From the NCBI GenBank assembly GCA_002205965.3, contig NADL03000657.1, positions 1,984,001 through 2,048,000 on the forward strand: a stretch of DNA of 64,000 bases, read 5' to 3'. Position numbers and translations under genes: made by a program. The notes beneath the pieces are model-generated. The model saw nothing but the letters and a program-made list of their open reading frames with translations, made no database searches and was not told the DNA's origin. Positions 40,780 through 54,500 of this stretch are shown here, piece by piece. This DNA comes from Kappaphycus alvarezii (Eukaryota; Rhodophyta; Florideophyceae; Gigartinales; Solieriaceae). Within the stretch, counting starts at the first letter, position 1; each line of letters starts with the position of its first letter.

Positions 40780-43700
40780 CATGATGATCGATTCTTTCGA
40801 GCTCCCCCTTTTCGGACATTGGGCGCTTCATTTTCGCGTACGGGACGTACTTATGCGCGGAAAAAGCGGCGAGGAAAAGGCACTCCAGGACCTTTGCCAC
40901 CTCGAGGGCGCAGCATTTGAGCGTTTCTACGAGGCTTTTGTGCACGAGGGAGCGTTGATGGTGGAGGCGAAGAAATACTCGATCGTAAAAGCCAAGCTCA
41001 TCGAGGAGTTTGGGAAGACCCCGAAGCCGGAGGAAGAACTCTACAAGGATATCAACGCTAGATTGGGCCCAAAGGAATTACCGAAATTCTTGACGGTGTT
41101 GTACGACCTTAAAGAGTTGGATTCAATGATACAACTTTTTTTGGCCTGCTTTGGAAGTCAGTTACAGAAACCCAGGATATGACTCATGTTGTAATGCTTC
41201 TCAATAAGACAGAAGACGATCTGCAGAGAAGAAAGTCTAGGAGCTTCCTTGCGTGGAACGCCGAAGAAGATCCCCAAAGGCCAGATGCACTCAGTTTACA
41301 ACATCTGGAAAACAAAATGGATCAGCTTACCAATCATTTTGCTGAACTATCTTTGCTTTTGAAGAAACAACTTGTCAACATTTTGCAACTGGTAAAGACG
41401 GACGCATATTATTCTTGCAATTACTACAATTAAAAGGGAAATTGGTCGGGTTTTGCCCGCACAACCTTCACAAAGAAACTCCCTGCTTTAATTATGGGAG
41501 GAAAAATATTCTTTCAAGAGCCCTCGTGGGGGTCATTGGCGAGGCGGAGTAGCCATGGCCAGGCCTGAGTCTAGAAATGAATTGAAGATGAAGGTTCCGA
41601 GGGACGATGAAAACATCTCTGTTGTTCAGGAATCTCGTACAAAAGGCCTTTGCTGTCAGGAAGAGCGGGCGGATGGACAGTCAATCCCACAAAAACAAAG
41701 AGAAAATTTGATGGATATTGATGCCATCGTAAAAAGGGCCCCAGGTGACCACACACCTATTTTTACCCCTAACTGTCGCAGAAAGTAAAAGGGGAGGAAA
41801 CCGGAGGTTGAAAAAGAATTCCAGTGGATTCCGAGACCACGTAGGGAAGTATGACGTTATTACCGAACTAGCCCCGCTGTCACAAGATTAAAGCTCGGGC
41901 AATTATTGCGCGGGGACGACGAGGAGCCCACTTTATCCAAGAGGCTACCGATAATACAGGCCTCGATGGTTAATCCTTCGAGAGGCGCAAGTCGACTCAA
42001 GTTCATAGCTGTTAAGTTATATGGAACAGAGACCCATACATTTCTGGATACGGGTGTAGTTCCCAACCTAATCTCGTGGGATTTCTGTCAGAAGTTGGCT
42101 CCCACCCCGACGGAGACCGACTGCAAGGTGACGATATCTGACGGAACCGTCGCACAGGTGCTAGGATATGTTCAAAGAGTATCGGTATCTTACGGGTTCA
42201 TGGTCGCGTATCTAGACTTCTTGGTAGTCAACAACGCTTCCTTCTATGTTATCGCTAGAAGTCCGACTTTGGAATCCCTGAAGGCGCGTATCGCTTATGC
42301 CCTGGAGCACTTCACTTTGGTGATAGGGGAAGAAGAGGTTGCGCTAACACTCATCAATGAGTCGTGCAACATCAACGGGGCCTCAGACGAACAGTGAGGA
42401 ACTTAACTTATCCCAATATTTCAGATGATATGGAAACTCTCCATTCTTCCTCATCGTCTTGTGAGAGTGATGATTGTTTGGATAACAAACTTAGCCATCA
42501 TTAAAAAGACCCGTACAAGCCTGATCTGGCACCTTCGGCTAAAAATTAAATCAATAAAGAGAAAGAAGTTGGTCTGGGCCGATCTGCCTTACCGGTTTCG
42601 AAGCTGGACCACCTTGAGGGAAATAACCAGAAGAAGCTGATGAAGGCCCTCTATAATACAGATGGGATAGCGCGGTACATTCAAGATCTTGAGCCGGTTC
42701 GTTTGGCGGTAGCACATTCTTTCGAGTTGACGGAAAAGACTCCGATACAGTCGAAAATCCGTTGAATTCCTTCGAGGCATAAAGACATAGTAACAAAAGA
42801 GTGAAGAAACTATTGTAAGCCTAATCTATTTCGCAGTCAAGGTCTGCCTGGTCGATTCCGGTAGTGATAGCCACGAGAAAGAAGAAGGTACAGGTTCAGC
42901 GTAGATTACCATAAGTTGAACTGTGCGATGAAGCCAGACCGCTGAACATTACCGAAAATAGAATAAATTTTCGACTTAATCCCCTGCGCGGAGTCCTTCA
43001 CATTTTTATCCCTTTATAAAAGACACTCCGAAGTTAGTATTTCCGAACCTTCCAAGGAAAAGATGACGTTTGCCTCTAGATATGTAATGTAAAAATGTAA
43101 TGCCGTTTGGACTTATGAAAGCAATAGCGACGTTTCAGAGTATGATGAACGAGGTTCTTCGCGGGCTACTGTTCGTGATTGTTTATGTGTAATATTGTTG
43201 TAATATTCTCTAAGACGTTGGAGGAACACATATTTCATTGCAAAGAAGTGCTCAAGAGGATTTGATGAAGCGTATTATAATTTGAGGGTAACTAATTGCA
43301 GCTTTGCTCAGTCAGAAGCGAAGTCGCTCAGTTATATTGTCAACTACGGCGGAGTAACGATAGATGCCGAAAAGGTTATGGAAATCGTAGAGGCTCCCGT
43401 GCCGGCAAATATGACCAATTTCATGATTTTTCCGTATTAAAAGTGTAATTCGTACTGTTTTCCCACCGACAGAGCTGATTTGAGTCATCTTTTTATGATC
43501 TAATTTTTATGCCTGCTACCAGCAGGCATTGTACTCCCAAGTAAGGCTAATTTTCGATCTTCGCCGACATTTGCTCTTGGTACTGTATGCTTATCCGGAA
43601 GGGCCTGAAGGCGGGCAGTCCAGACCGCTTGGCCGCTAACTTGGACCTGATGTTTTCGCAGGAGAAAGGAACCCCCTGGCCCAAGTTTCGACTTTAATCA

Positions 43701-46030
43701 TCTCGAACTTGGATCTCCATTACCTCACTGAAATTCACTTTACTTACCCAGATTTCGTACATAATCCTAACATAGCTAACTGTTATTTATACCTACCTTG
43801 CTACTAGGGCCCCAGAAATAACAGCCACCTCGTTTTTGGATCTGAACTTGACTTCCAATTTCTGCCTTTGCAACAACCATTCCAACGGCAACTTTGGTTA
43901 AGACTCTTTTATACGACCTGGTTCCCCTTTTATTTCCCCATCTACATCAAATATTATACTATCCCTTACATTTTTTGTCTATGATTTTTACTCACACTTG
44001 GCGCCCCGTACTATGTCGTCTATATACAAGTAGGAAACTCCAGGGTTGGATTTGATTGAAACAACCTTATCTCCAAAGGAGACAATAAGCACTGCTGACC
44101 CACTACTATATCTCTTTTCTTGCCCAATATTGCACTTCTTGTATCCAGGGTACTTTGGACGCAATTTGTCTCAAGTTTCTAGCATTCCGCGAAAATTCGG
44201 TCCGGCCTTTCAACCCGGAGGAAAAGTATACCGTCCAGCCGTGCAAGATAATTCCTCCGCTCTACCACCTCAACTTATCCTCGCCATCGTTGAGCTGTGC
44301 TATTGTGCCCCGGTTTTTTTAAATGGAAAGAGTGACAGCGAACTCCCTGAAAGTCTTAGTTTGTCTTTGTTTTGTTTCTCATTTTCTGACGAGATTACGT
44401 ACCTAGACGGGAGCTTTTCGATAGCTCGCCAGCGTTGCACGCCATAAATTCTGTTAAGAAGGCTTTCGAATAGACCCGAGAGATGCATGAGTTTTTTGAA
44501 TACTTGAAGGAGAACCTGACAATCTCTTCAGTGTGAGCGTTCCTGAATTTAAATTCCTTTTTCTTATTGTAAGCAGATGCCTCTTCGGCGGCCCCTGGGA
44601 CGGTTGTCTCGCAGACAAAGAAGAAAGGAAAGTACTCACTCTTCAATTCGCTTCTCGAACGATGAGAGATCAGTAGCGCCACTACTCTACAAGTTAACGG
44701 GATGAAATTGCCGTAGCTTTCGCTTTATATAATTTCAGAGAGTAAATTCCATCTAATAAGTCAATAGTTGTCTGTACTTACCATTAAGCTCTGCAAATAG
44801 CCTCAAGAAGAAAGATATACATGGCCGGCTGGCCAGAAGGATCGACTTGACGAAGGAATACGACTACAAGATTAAATTTCGTCCGGGTCGCGCAAATCAG
44901 GCCGATGATTTTCTCTCGATAAGAAACACCGATCAGTTGGATGGGGTAAATGATTTGATTGTAAAGTAAGGGTGTGTGCTCACCGTGCTTGGGCGTAACC
45001 AAAGCTGGAAGGCTTGGACTAGACTTGCTAAACGTGATGCGATTCCTAGCTTTTGAGATAGTTCTCAAAACTGACCCGAAGATGAATGTTACGATCAAAT
45101 GGAGCGCCGATAACTTTAATGCTCTGGAAGGAAAACTTCTTTCGTCACCAGAAAGAGTTACACCGGGTAGTGCCTATGATTGGTCAACACGTAGAAATTT
45201 TGGGCAATTTCCTCAATGATATTCGCTATTTGGACTTCGGTTCGACTAGAACGGTCGTTAAGGACCCATTTTGGTGGCCGTGGGTGTACGGTGACACCAT
45301 AGAGTACGTGCAAGGCTGTGATGGATTCCAGCAATCGAGAGGATTGCCGACTTATCACTCGAGCCTGAGAGTTCCCATTGCTGGACTTTTTAGACCTTCT
45401 CAATAGAATTTTACGGTCCATACAAACATTTGAAGTCTGGAAATAGATTTGTCCTAACTGCAGTGGAACCTATGAATAGGTGGGCCATGGCTTTGACTAC
45501 GAAAAATTCTACTGTCAACGTGGCGGTGAGATTTATCGAAGAGGAGAGAATTTCAAAGTATAGACCGACTTCAGCGTTCATTCAGTAAAGGAGGATCGTC
45601 TCAGATAAAGCAGCGGCGTTCATTGAGGGGTTGGTGTAATAGTATACGGAGGAGAAAGGAGTCGATTATAAGGCTCTACTTCCTTATGCGCCAATAAAAA
45701 TGTTGTGCGGAGAGAACGGTGGGAACTATCAAGCACAGAATCAAAAGTTCGTTCATATGCGGCTCAAATGACTCGGCAGAAGCTCTCTCTACAGTCCTAT
45801 ATGGTTACCGCAGACGCGACCGAGAAGACTCCCCTTCCCCTTTCCGACTGATGTATGGGATCAATCCTAGGATGCTAGTCAGCGATTCGGTAGCATTAAT
45901 CAGTGACACGGTTCCCCATCATATGCTTATAGAGACCCTTAAATATTATTCCGGAACACGGGCAGCCGTGGTAGAGAATTCTAGGGAACCCCGTAAGGCC
46001 AAGGGAAACTTTAAGGAGTTTTGAAGTTGG
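40780..46030 (+). mobile_element. Old Ty3/gypsy retrotransposon, heavily decayed
   Basis: Domain relics occur in order. Gag: 40715-41182 frame (ALQDLCHLEGAAFERFYEAF, EEELYKDINARLGP), then a knuckle relic CFNYGRKNILSRAL near 41490 (Cys to Tyr). Protease: THTFLDTGVVPNLISWDFC with the DTG active-site triplet (42030-42090). RT: PFGLMKAIATFQSMMNEVLR then GLLFVIVYV, with the catalytic DD gone (43095-43190). RNase H end: EYDYKIKFRPGRANQADDFL (44860-44920). Integrase: NRFVLTAVEPMNRWAMALTT (45435-45495). No LTRs were found. It is a different family and far older than the element at 19.5 kb. Confidence 0.75.
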
Positions 46031-47252
46031 ATACAAGGCGTTGGTGGCGTGCGACGTGGATTTTGATAATAGCAGCAAGTGGACAGCCTTTGATTCGTAT
46101 TTCTATGGGCCTTGCCGATTGATTAAGTCGAACCACCCACGCTGCTAGTTAGTGTCATCGACTGGTCTCGTTACGCGGAAAGGAATACATTCACGCTGGA
46201 TCTTGTTTTTAGCAAAGACCTACCCATTTTAATTATCTAAGGAAAAGCAAGAAAAGAAATGAAGCATGAAGGGTAGATTCAAGAATTAAAGCAATTTTAA
46301 GAAAAATGACCGAGTCGAATACACTGCAGAAGGCTAAAAGGTAAAGAACCATGGAGACTTATCGTAAGCATTGCGGTTGAAGCTTTGAATTTTGAGTAAC
46401 TGGGGAGTAGCGCTGCTGCCTTCTTCGCTTCTTCTCATCTACAGTTCGCGCTTACAGATGGGCAAAAAATTGAGACCTGTAAGCCGCTTCCTGCGCTTAA
46501 CTGCAGTCACGGGCACCGCCTTCCGGACCTATAAAAAGGAGATGAATTAGGACTGACGGCCGAAAAACTCAAAGAGAGCTTGAGAAGAGAGTGTTCAAGC
46601 AAAAGGCTCCCACGGTTCCCAGATCTGACCAGTCTCTGTTTTCATCATTAATCAGTGAACCAAGTAGCTACAAGTCGCTCACACACGAAACGACGAAAAC
46701 TCATTGATATTAAGATCATCACCGATGCGATCACGTGAATAAGAAAAAAGGTATCAGTACGCTATATGGCTACGACAAATAACATCGTCGATTTACTCCC
46801 TAAAACAATTGGGCGAATCCGCACAGCGCAGCCAGCCGTCTTATCGCATGTCATTGTACTCCCCACACTCGTCGGAAAACAAACCACTGGCAGCCACCCT
46901 CAACAAGTGCAAGACACAACAACACACTAAGAAGCATCTATCTTCGACTGCCCACGCGATTCGGACTCAAAAGATTTCCCTATGCCTGACAACGGACTCA
47001 AGGTGATCAGAAAATGGTGAACAAATCGCGCAACCCACAGCACCCAAGACAGGCTTTCTTGATGCAATAGAGAACAAAAAGCGAACCGCCGCCGACAAAC
47101 TGAACACAGTACATTGCGGGAAATAAATATAGACGCCGGGGTCTTTCAAACTTATTTGAGGCAAGTGAAGGTCCACTTATAAAAAATATCTACTCAAAAT
47201 CGTTCTTCAGCAACACCAGTGCTTCCTCTAAATTAAAGAATAGTTCATTAAT
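46031..47252. other. No gene seen
   Basis: Short frames only. A motif AAATAAATATAGACGCC at 47121-47137 resembles the inverted repeat of the neighbouring mariner element but in the same orientation as its left end. Confidence 0.5.
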
Positions 47253-48430
47253 GGGGTGTCAGAACTATAGACGCACTGGCATTTAAAACAACTTTTCAGC
47301 CAGTTAAAGGCGCTTAGTAACCATACTTGCCACCCTGGCGCTCGAGGACATCTAGGAAACGCTGATGCCTGCCGCGGACCAGGTTTTAAAGGTACCTTTC
47401 ATCCAGTTGCTCCCACTCCTTCAAGATAGAAGCTTTCAGATCCCTTACGTTCGAATACTTCCTCAACCCACCAGAAACTGCCCGCGAAAATACCCCACAC
47501 ACGTTCTCTATTGGCTTTAAGTCCGGACTTTTAGCAGACCACCTCATAATATTCCTGTTATTGTGTTCATGAGCCTACTTCTCGACAGAAATGACGTATG
47601 TATAGAGGCGTTGTCCTGCTGAAATATAAACCTAATCTGGTGTTTCTCGTTCGCAAATGATAGGAAGAAGTGCTCCAGGATTTTCAAATAACTCCCCGCA
47701 CATTAATTGCGACTCAAAATGCAAAGAGCAGAAACAAAATTCCCAGAAAACACGCTTCAAACCATTACCGAGCCCCCACCTTGTCTTCGCGAAATATATA
47801 CGTTGTCATTCCGTAAATATTTTTAGTAGTACTGCAGCCAATCAAGGCCGTCTATGTTGAATTTTTCATGTGAGAAGATAATGCGACCCATTGGACCATT
47901 TTATAGCTCGATTTATCCCGGGACCAAAACATTCTGGCTGTAACGTGACATTGCTTCAAACAGGAGCCATTTCACTTTCTGTTAATGTACAAATACTGAA
48001 CTGGGAAAGGATCTTCTGTTTCTTTGTTATCTGATGAGTGTTTTAGCTCCCTACTTCCGTGTCTACCTAGTTTTGACCTTCGGGTACTTCTTGACGAGGA
48101 TGACGGAGGTCGTGTAGTTACCTTTTGGGGAACGACCTCCTATATTGAAGCTGTCGCGGTCTTTGAGGAACGTGCAGACTGCTATTTTCCGATCTTTTTG
48201 TGTTTTTTACGATCTCTCTATTTATTAGTTTCTCTTTTCACGCCACAAGCCCATGGATGCACCTTAACTTGCTCGATCATTGGCAATCTTACCATTCAAG
48301 GCATCCTTGTCACTCTGTGGCAGTGGAGGGGTTCTTTCTTTGATTGCGCTGTTTATATTCTTGAATTATGTCCGTTATATGGTCAATGGCCGTTAATAAA
48401 TGTCCCTGCGTCTATAGTTTTGACGCTCCC
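47253..48430 (-). mobile_element. Tc1/mariner transposon with broken transposase
   Basis: Terminal inverted repeats of about 22 bp: left 47253-47274 and right 48408-48430, sharing the exact core AACTATAGACGC (right end read in reverse). On the minus strand the transposase relic shows an HTH region (KIAVCTFLKDRDSFNIGGRS, about 48205-48145), the catalytic block IIFSHEKFNIDGLDWLQYY (the usual VIFSDEKKFNLDGPDG; the first D has become H), RRQGGGSVMV, and the C-terminal block SPDLKPIENVCGVFSRAVSG then KASILKEWEQL (47560-47390). The length of 1178 bp fits a minimal mariner. The TA duplication is not evident at the ends. Multiple stops make it inactive. Confidence 0.85.
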
Positions 48431-49205
48431 GGTGGCAGCCTTCTTGAAATAAATTTTGTAAGAAAATAATGAAACGTTCTGAAATTTCGCGAGAACAATT
48501 TTCGACGGTTTTATTTTTAAATTGATACTTGCTTTGCTCCAAATAAGTTGAGAACACCCCGGTTGAATATTCATGTTGCGCACTGTACGCTTGAAAAGAA
48601 TTAGTGGCCTACATTCCGACAGCAAAAATGGTAACGCATACTGTTTACCTTGCTGCAAAGTACTGTTCGTAAGATTTACCCTTCCCGGGCAGCTAAAATA
48701 TAGACACTCAAGCTTCTAAACTCAAAAAAATTAAGGAATAACACTTCAATCTGGAAAGGAATCCCACCAGATGATTAAGAACTGAAAGAAAGTCGTCATT
48801 TACATTCGTCTACTGACGATTAGACTTCTCGTTTTGGCACAGCTCAATTTGCCACATCACCATCCGGAGCCCTCGATTTTTCGCCATTTTCTTAACTGTA
48901 CACACGCATGAGGGAATGCACAACAGATTCAATCCTACATTTGTACTCGTACAGCATCTTAAATTAAGTCAAAAACGACTACTGCAGTTATCCGTTGTGA
49001 GTGTGGTTGCAGGAAGGCGCTGGCAGCGGGAAATACCCGCTGCTGGTTCCTTCTCCATCTTGATACGCGAACTTCTCTCTTCGTTCCCCTTGCTTACTCT
49101 CTCCATCTTCGATAAGAAGAAGTAAAAAAAGGAAAACAGAAGTGCCTGAAGGAAACCAGTCAACATTTCTAAACCGTCCGCAGATTCCAGTCGGGGACCA
49201 TCTAG
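48431..49205. other. No gene seen
   Basis: No supported gene. GCAGCTAAAATATAGACACTC at 48690-48710 is a third mariner-end-like word in direct orientation. Confidence 0.45.
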
Positions 49206-49622
49206 TGAAAAAGAGAGGGAGGCAGCCGGGGCGCTGCTAAAGGAACATTAGAGGCAATGGTGATGGGTTCAGAAAGTTGGGGGCAAAGGGTGTATGGATT
49301 GTACCTGGATTCCCACAAGAATCCAGATGAGCCCCCCTTTTTATAGATAGTACGGTAACTCTACTCTAGAAATTCTATACTCTGTTAGCTCAGTAGAACT
49401 TCTTAGAAAGTAGAGGTGTAACCATAGAATTGTACTATCTAGAATATAACTACGTAAAAAACGATGACATTGGCTCCACGTCAAATAAAAACATTGAAGG
49501 AAAAAAATTTTCTAGAATCATTCAAGACGATACAGTTTCTCTGTTACACCACTGTGTAATAGAGAACTGGAATAGCGACAGCGAAAATCTGTTGCACAGT
49601 GGTGTAACAGAGGCATTTTACA
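49206..49622 (-). repeat. Solo LTR of the Ty3 family at 19.5 kb
   Basis: The reverse complement aligns over its whole length with 25338-25764, including the start (TGTAAAATG in place of TGTAACAATG), the start hairpin, the TATA box and the TTTCA end. It is more diverged than the element's two LTRs are from each other. No internal sequence is attached, so it arose by LTR-LTR recombination or by other loss. Flanks (TCTAG and ATGCA) do not form a duplication. Confidence 0.85.
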
Positions 49623-51515
49623 ATGCAAACTTGTAGTTGGTTTGAACAACTGCTCGCTGATTGTTTTGCCCTCTATATTGAACAGAGACGGCGTTTTAAA
49701 GCCACTACTGGACAAGCACACTACTGCGGTGATGTGGCAGGATGAAGCGTATGCGTCGCTGCATTTTCTGTAGCCACTATAATTGCTCGCCAAGGAGGTG
49801 AACCGCTGTTTTTTCTTTCTGCAACTTACACACACAGCCGTTTCTTCAAATTTGCGGATTGGTAAGCAGGCCGGAATTCTGTTCTCCCGAGGTCTTCATA
49901 ATACCAAAGAAAGGCTCTCTGTTTTCAGCCCAAAGCTTACTGGCTTCCTTTGACTCCTGTGTCCGGAAGGTGTTCCCACCATGTTGAGCGCGAAATTCCC
50001 TGACAGCAGCATTACTGAGCAATTATTGTCGGAGGTGGTGAGGCCTTCCATCTGCTGCTACCTTTACTATTATGAAACGGAGGCTTTCATAGCCGATTGG
50101 TGCTCTCCTCTCTTCTGATGCGAGCAACGGGTTGACGATGAGATTTTTCTTCGTCGTCGGAGAAGATGCGTTGGCGACTAGTATTGACGGCCGTTCTAGA
50201 ATGAGACTTGAGGTCTTCTTTGTGGATTTTTCTCTCCATGATATCCACCACTGAGTCTTGGACATCGGTTGTTCTCCAAATCGCGCGGTTGCTCAGGCTT
50301 GATTTTCCGTCGGCACGCTAGTATAGCGGATGCTGAGCTTTCAATCTGTTCGCCATATAAGCGGCCTTCTAGCGCTGCACTTTTGTGCGCTGCCGCGTTT
50401 TGAGACGCATGGAGGGAGACATCAGGACAAGGGGGGAAGGTGAGATATGTGGAAACAAAATGGAATCGCAATAAGGAATGCTCTGTTGCAGGGTATCTAC
50501 TTCAGTTGTTCTTTTAAGAGTTGTACCCTTCGTAAGTGGTTTTATCCCAGAGTTGTACAACAAATGGCTAGAGACGGGTGAGGCGGGAAAGTGAAGGGCG
50601 CCAAACCACTGGGATCTAGAACTGGCGGGAGCACTAATTATCGCTGCCTAGAATTAAACTAATGCCAAAGATACCGAAAGAGAATAACTAAGCCTTTTGG
50701 GAAGGGTACCACCACCAGCTCTTCGCCGGGAGTAAATGAAATGTTCTTCCCATCACGACTTTTCCTCTTATTTTCTCCCGTACCGTATGGTTGAACACAT
50801 CAAAAGATCACACGGTTCTGTGCAGTTCATGTGCAGTCCTGCACTGCACACGTACGGTACTGCACTTGTACTGTACATGTACCGTATGTACATTTCATGT
50901 CTGCCGTAGCCTGCTCCCTTTACTCGAGCTGCCCCCGGTCTTGGAAATAGCCGTCCTACATCTCTAATCAGTGAAACACCCCAAATTCCCCTCCGTCACA
51001 CCTTGTGGACCACGCGGGCTCCTGCCGGCGTGGCCATTTTAGACAATGGCGAGGCTGGAGACAAGGGTGATTCCAGGAGGTTTGGAGCACTCTTCGTCCC
51101 GCCGCGTCACTGTGCTAATTTCGGAGGTCAACATCCTTACAGTACTGTAAAGAACCTATTTTCCACAGCTACTTTTTTGCCGCGGGATAGTGTGTACCAT
51201 CACAGTACATTTCTTTCGAAATTTGAGTTTGAAAAACGGAAACGAAAAAAGGCGCGCAATTAGTTGATCCACATCTATCACTTCTGTGACTCATGCAAAG
51301 CCAAAGTGCAATTCAACATCATTCGTGGCTTTTGGATGATGCTGCCACCAAGCTTTACATTTGAGTCCATTGTCGCTTCGCAACTGGTGAAGGCCTTGCG
51401 GATATCAGCACATTTCTTCCGACGTCAACGCAGCAGTTTTGCGCTGTCAAACATACCCAAATTCTATGCAACCCATTCCATTATCCACCTTTCTTGTTTC
51501 CTTGCTTTCGCCGTG
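49623..51515. other. Intergenic, with repeat and palindromic-word cluster
   Basis: No supported gene. It contains a dense cluster of GTAC/TGCAC words (50818-50892) and the dispersed repeat 50944-50995. The segment 51260-51515 is the 5' flank of the condensin gene. Confidence 0.45.
50944..50995 (+). repeat. Dispersed repeat (copy of 17636-17700)
   Basis: Contains AGCCGTCCTACATCTCTAAT, identical to the other copy, and ends GAAACACCCCAAATTCCCC, close to the LINE tail. Confidence 0.65.
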
Positions 51516-54500
51516 ATGGACGCCGCAACAAATTGGCTGCTTGAAACTCTCAGTGACCCATCCCCAGACTCTCTCATTGCCGTTCAATCTCGCCACCGTG
51601 CACGGGATGACGCCTTTAACCTCCAAGAAGTACTCTCGTTTATGCCCGAGCGACTTCACCCCACTTTCGCCGAACACTTGCGAGCAATCATCTCCACATC
51701 AATTTCCTTCTACAAGGAACAAGCGCTTAAGCTTCTCGAAGAAAACACTCCGCCACTGACTCCACCGTCGCCTCCCATCTCTCTGCTATTCAAGCTACAG
51801 TAGAGCTCGTTTGGTTGTTTGTCCACAACCGCAACCAAGTTCCCGACGGCACCATCTTTGAATTGATCTGCGATCTCCACGATGTTATTTTCGCCGTGCC
51901 GGACGCCAGAGTGCGCAACCAAATTTCGAAAACCTGCGAATGGTTGTGGGGTACCAAAGATACCCGGCGTGAGCTTATTGTGCCCCAGACCATTCTCTTT
52001 CTTTTGTACCGGAGTTTTGGTTGTGAAAATGTTGCGCAGGACAATTCTCATGTCCTGAGAGGACGGCCGCCTGATATTATCCGCGTCTACAACATGAGAC
52101 ATGCCTTGGACTGTGTTGAGCTGGTCGAGGGTGATTCCGATGCGGCCACTGCCCGAAATCTGCTGCTGCGTTGCACAACATCCTCTTTGTACGTCCAAAG
52201 CGATCATGGTCGCAAGTTTCTCGCCCACTGCTCACTGTTGAGGACATTCGCGATTCGACTTTCCAATCCTTAATGAACCAACTGGCCGTCGTGAGGAAGA
52301 ATCGCGCTAGCGACTATGGTGGCATTATTCTGTACGCCTGGAGGCTTTCACAGTCGGAGTGGTTTTTCAATCGCCTTATGGACCTCGCTGAAAAAGCCAT
52401 TTTTGCCGCCGCCGAGCCTCTGGGTACTAATTTGCGAACCGTGCTATCTTCATTTCACAAGACCAAGCGCGATCTCAACGTCGATAAACTTCTGCATCGT
52501 TTGTATGCTCCAATTCTTTACAAGAATCTGATGGTCGCAAATCCTCGAGTCAGAAGAAATGCGGTTACGATTCTGGCAGAGTCTTTTCCGATTCACGACC
52601 CGAGAAGTCTAGTGCAGGAAATTACCGAAGCAATTGACAAACAGTGCGCCAAAATGGTTGACTTGTTGGTGGATCCTGCCCCAGTGGTGAGGAAGGCAAC
52701 AATTGAGGGCGCATGCCGGGTACTATGTGTTCTTTGGGATCTCGTCCCGCAATTACATGCATCAAAGATGCTGGATATTATCACGACCAAGCTTGCATTC
52801 GATTCATCAGCTCAGGTCCGTATTGCGGTATTTGAAGGGCTCAAATCTGTCGTGAATAACCACCTAACCCATCGCACATTATCCGTCGCCCTTCCTCGTC
52901 TCGGCCCACTCATCAATGACAACGTGGAAAAGGTCAGATTGGCGTTTCTCGACCTTCTGCTTACACTTAAATCGAAACGAATACAAGCCGTGCGATATTT
53001 TGATGTCGCCCCCCTTGATGATCTGTTGACCAGACTCCCAATAGATTCCCCACCCGTCGCGACCAAAATCATGTCACTTGTTGTGTCATCATACTTTCCC
53101 ATGGAGCGAGTTGGGAAAACAGCCGAGCAAATCTCTAAGAGTCAAGTTCGAGCATGCCTCTCCATGCTGCGTTCAAACAGGGATGCTTCAGGGTACTTTT
53201 ATCAGAATCTCAACCTCCACGTGCCGCCTGGGCCTCTATGTGAATTTGCTATGAGGATATCTGCCATCGCCCTAGAGGCTCCTGATGAGGGAGAGGAAAA
53301 CCCTTCGGCACAAGCAACGAGAGGAAGGCGACCGAAGAGACGCACTCGAAGGAGACCCAACGACGAAAATGACCCGCCTGCCGATAGAAACAGGGAGGAC
53401 AGCAGTCATTTGGATAACGACCAAGAACATCAAGAGGTTGCATACAGGCGTGGGTGTCTCTTGCAGATTGTTGGTGACGTTCTATCGTCTATTTCTCCAA
53501 GTCTTCAAAAACCAACGAATCGAAACCTCCGTCGCTACATTGATGAAATTTTCGGCGGAGAGGGACTTCTTCCATTGCTAACTGAGAGCCGAAATTCTAT
53601 TACGGTCCGTGCGACTTCATGGCGAATCGCAAGCTGCATTTCATCGTCAAATATGAAGCCTGTGACGGCTTTCTGGCGCGATCAGTTGGAGAAATCTTTG
53701 GACTTGCCCCGGTTCAACCAGAGGGAGATTCAAGAATTTGAGACTCTTCTTTCAGCCCTTGTTCTTTGCGGCTTCCGATGGAACTTATTACAACTATTGT
53801 GCTCAGTAGTCTCAAAATGGGCAGATTCGAGAAATAACTCAGCATTGAGTAAAAGGAGACGGAAATGGAGCGACGCGAAAAGGAAAAATACGAGCCGTCC
53901 CACCCGCAGCAGCGGCGAAGTTCACCCTTCCGAAATGCGAATGAGCCCCTTGTTCGCGTTACGCTCTCTTACGGTTATTTTGACTGAAGGGAGGGATGTG
54001 AGCGAGGAATTTCGTGTGTCTTTGTTGGAATCAGGGAAAACGGGCCATACCGCGCAAGATTCCGACTCAGTACGAATCATTCGTTGTATCCGTAAGGGAT
54101 TTCTCGATGCGATTGACAAGTATTTGGAACATAACTCAGATGAAGACGAGAGTGATGAGGGTTTGCACCTCCAAGCATTGCTTGACGCATTGTCCGTCCT
54201 TTGGCAATTTCTCCTTTCTTCATTGGCTTCAACTCCGTCTCAGAAAACTCTGTCATCAGAAATTCGCGAGATCTTGCAATGGACAGCTGGACTAGAGCTT
54301 ATCACGGGCGCAATGCGCGTCAATGCAAAGTTTGCGCGATCACTCGCAACGTTGTCAATCCGTTTTCTCGCTGACGCCGCAACAATCGAGGTCTTAGGGG
54401 AGATAGACATGCCTCTTGTGTTGAAGATCACATCGAACATAGCTGCCGGTGTCGATTGGTCGGGACAAACAGAGGCACTGGCCACTGTCACTGAGCTTGT

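Noticed and set aside
48024-48452. 142-codon plus-strand frame with hydrophobic stretches
   Set aside because: It is the antisense of the mariner transposase relic and ends at its inverted repeat.
52189-52242. Possible 54-bp GT-AG intron in NCAPG2
   Set aside because: Its length is a multiple of three so it would not fix the frame change, and it would remove the conserved-looking GRKFLA block.
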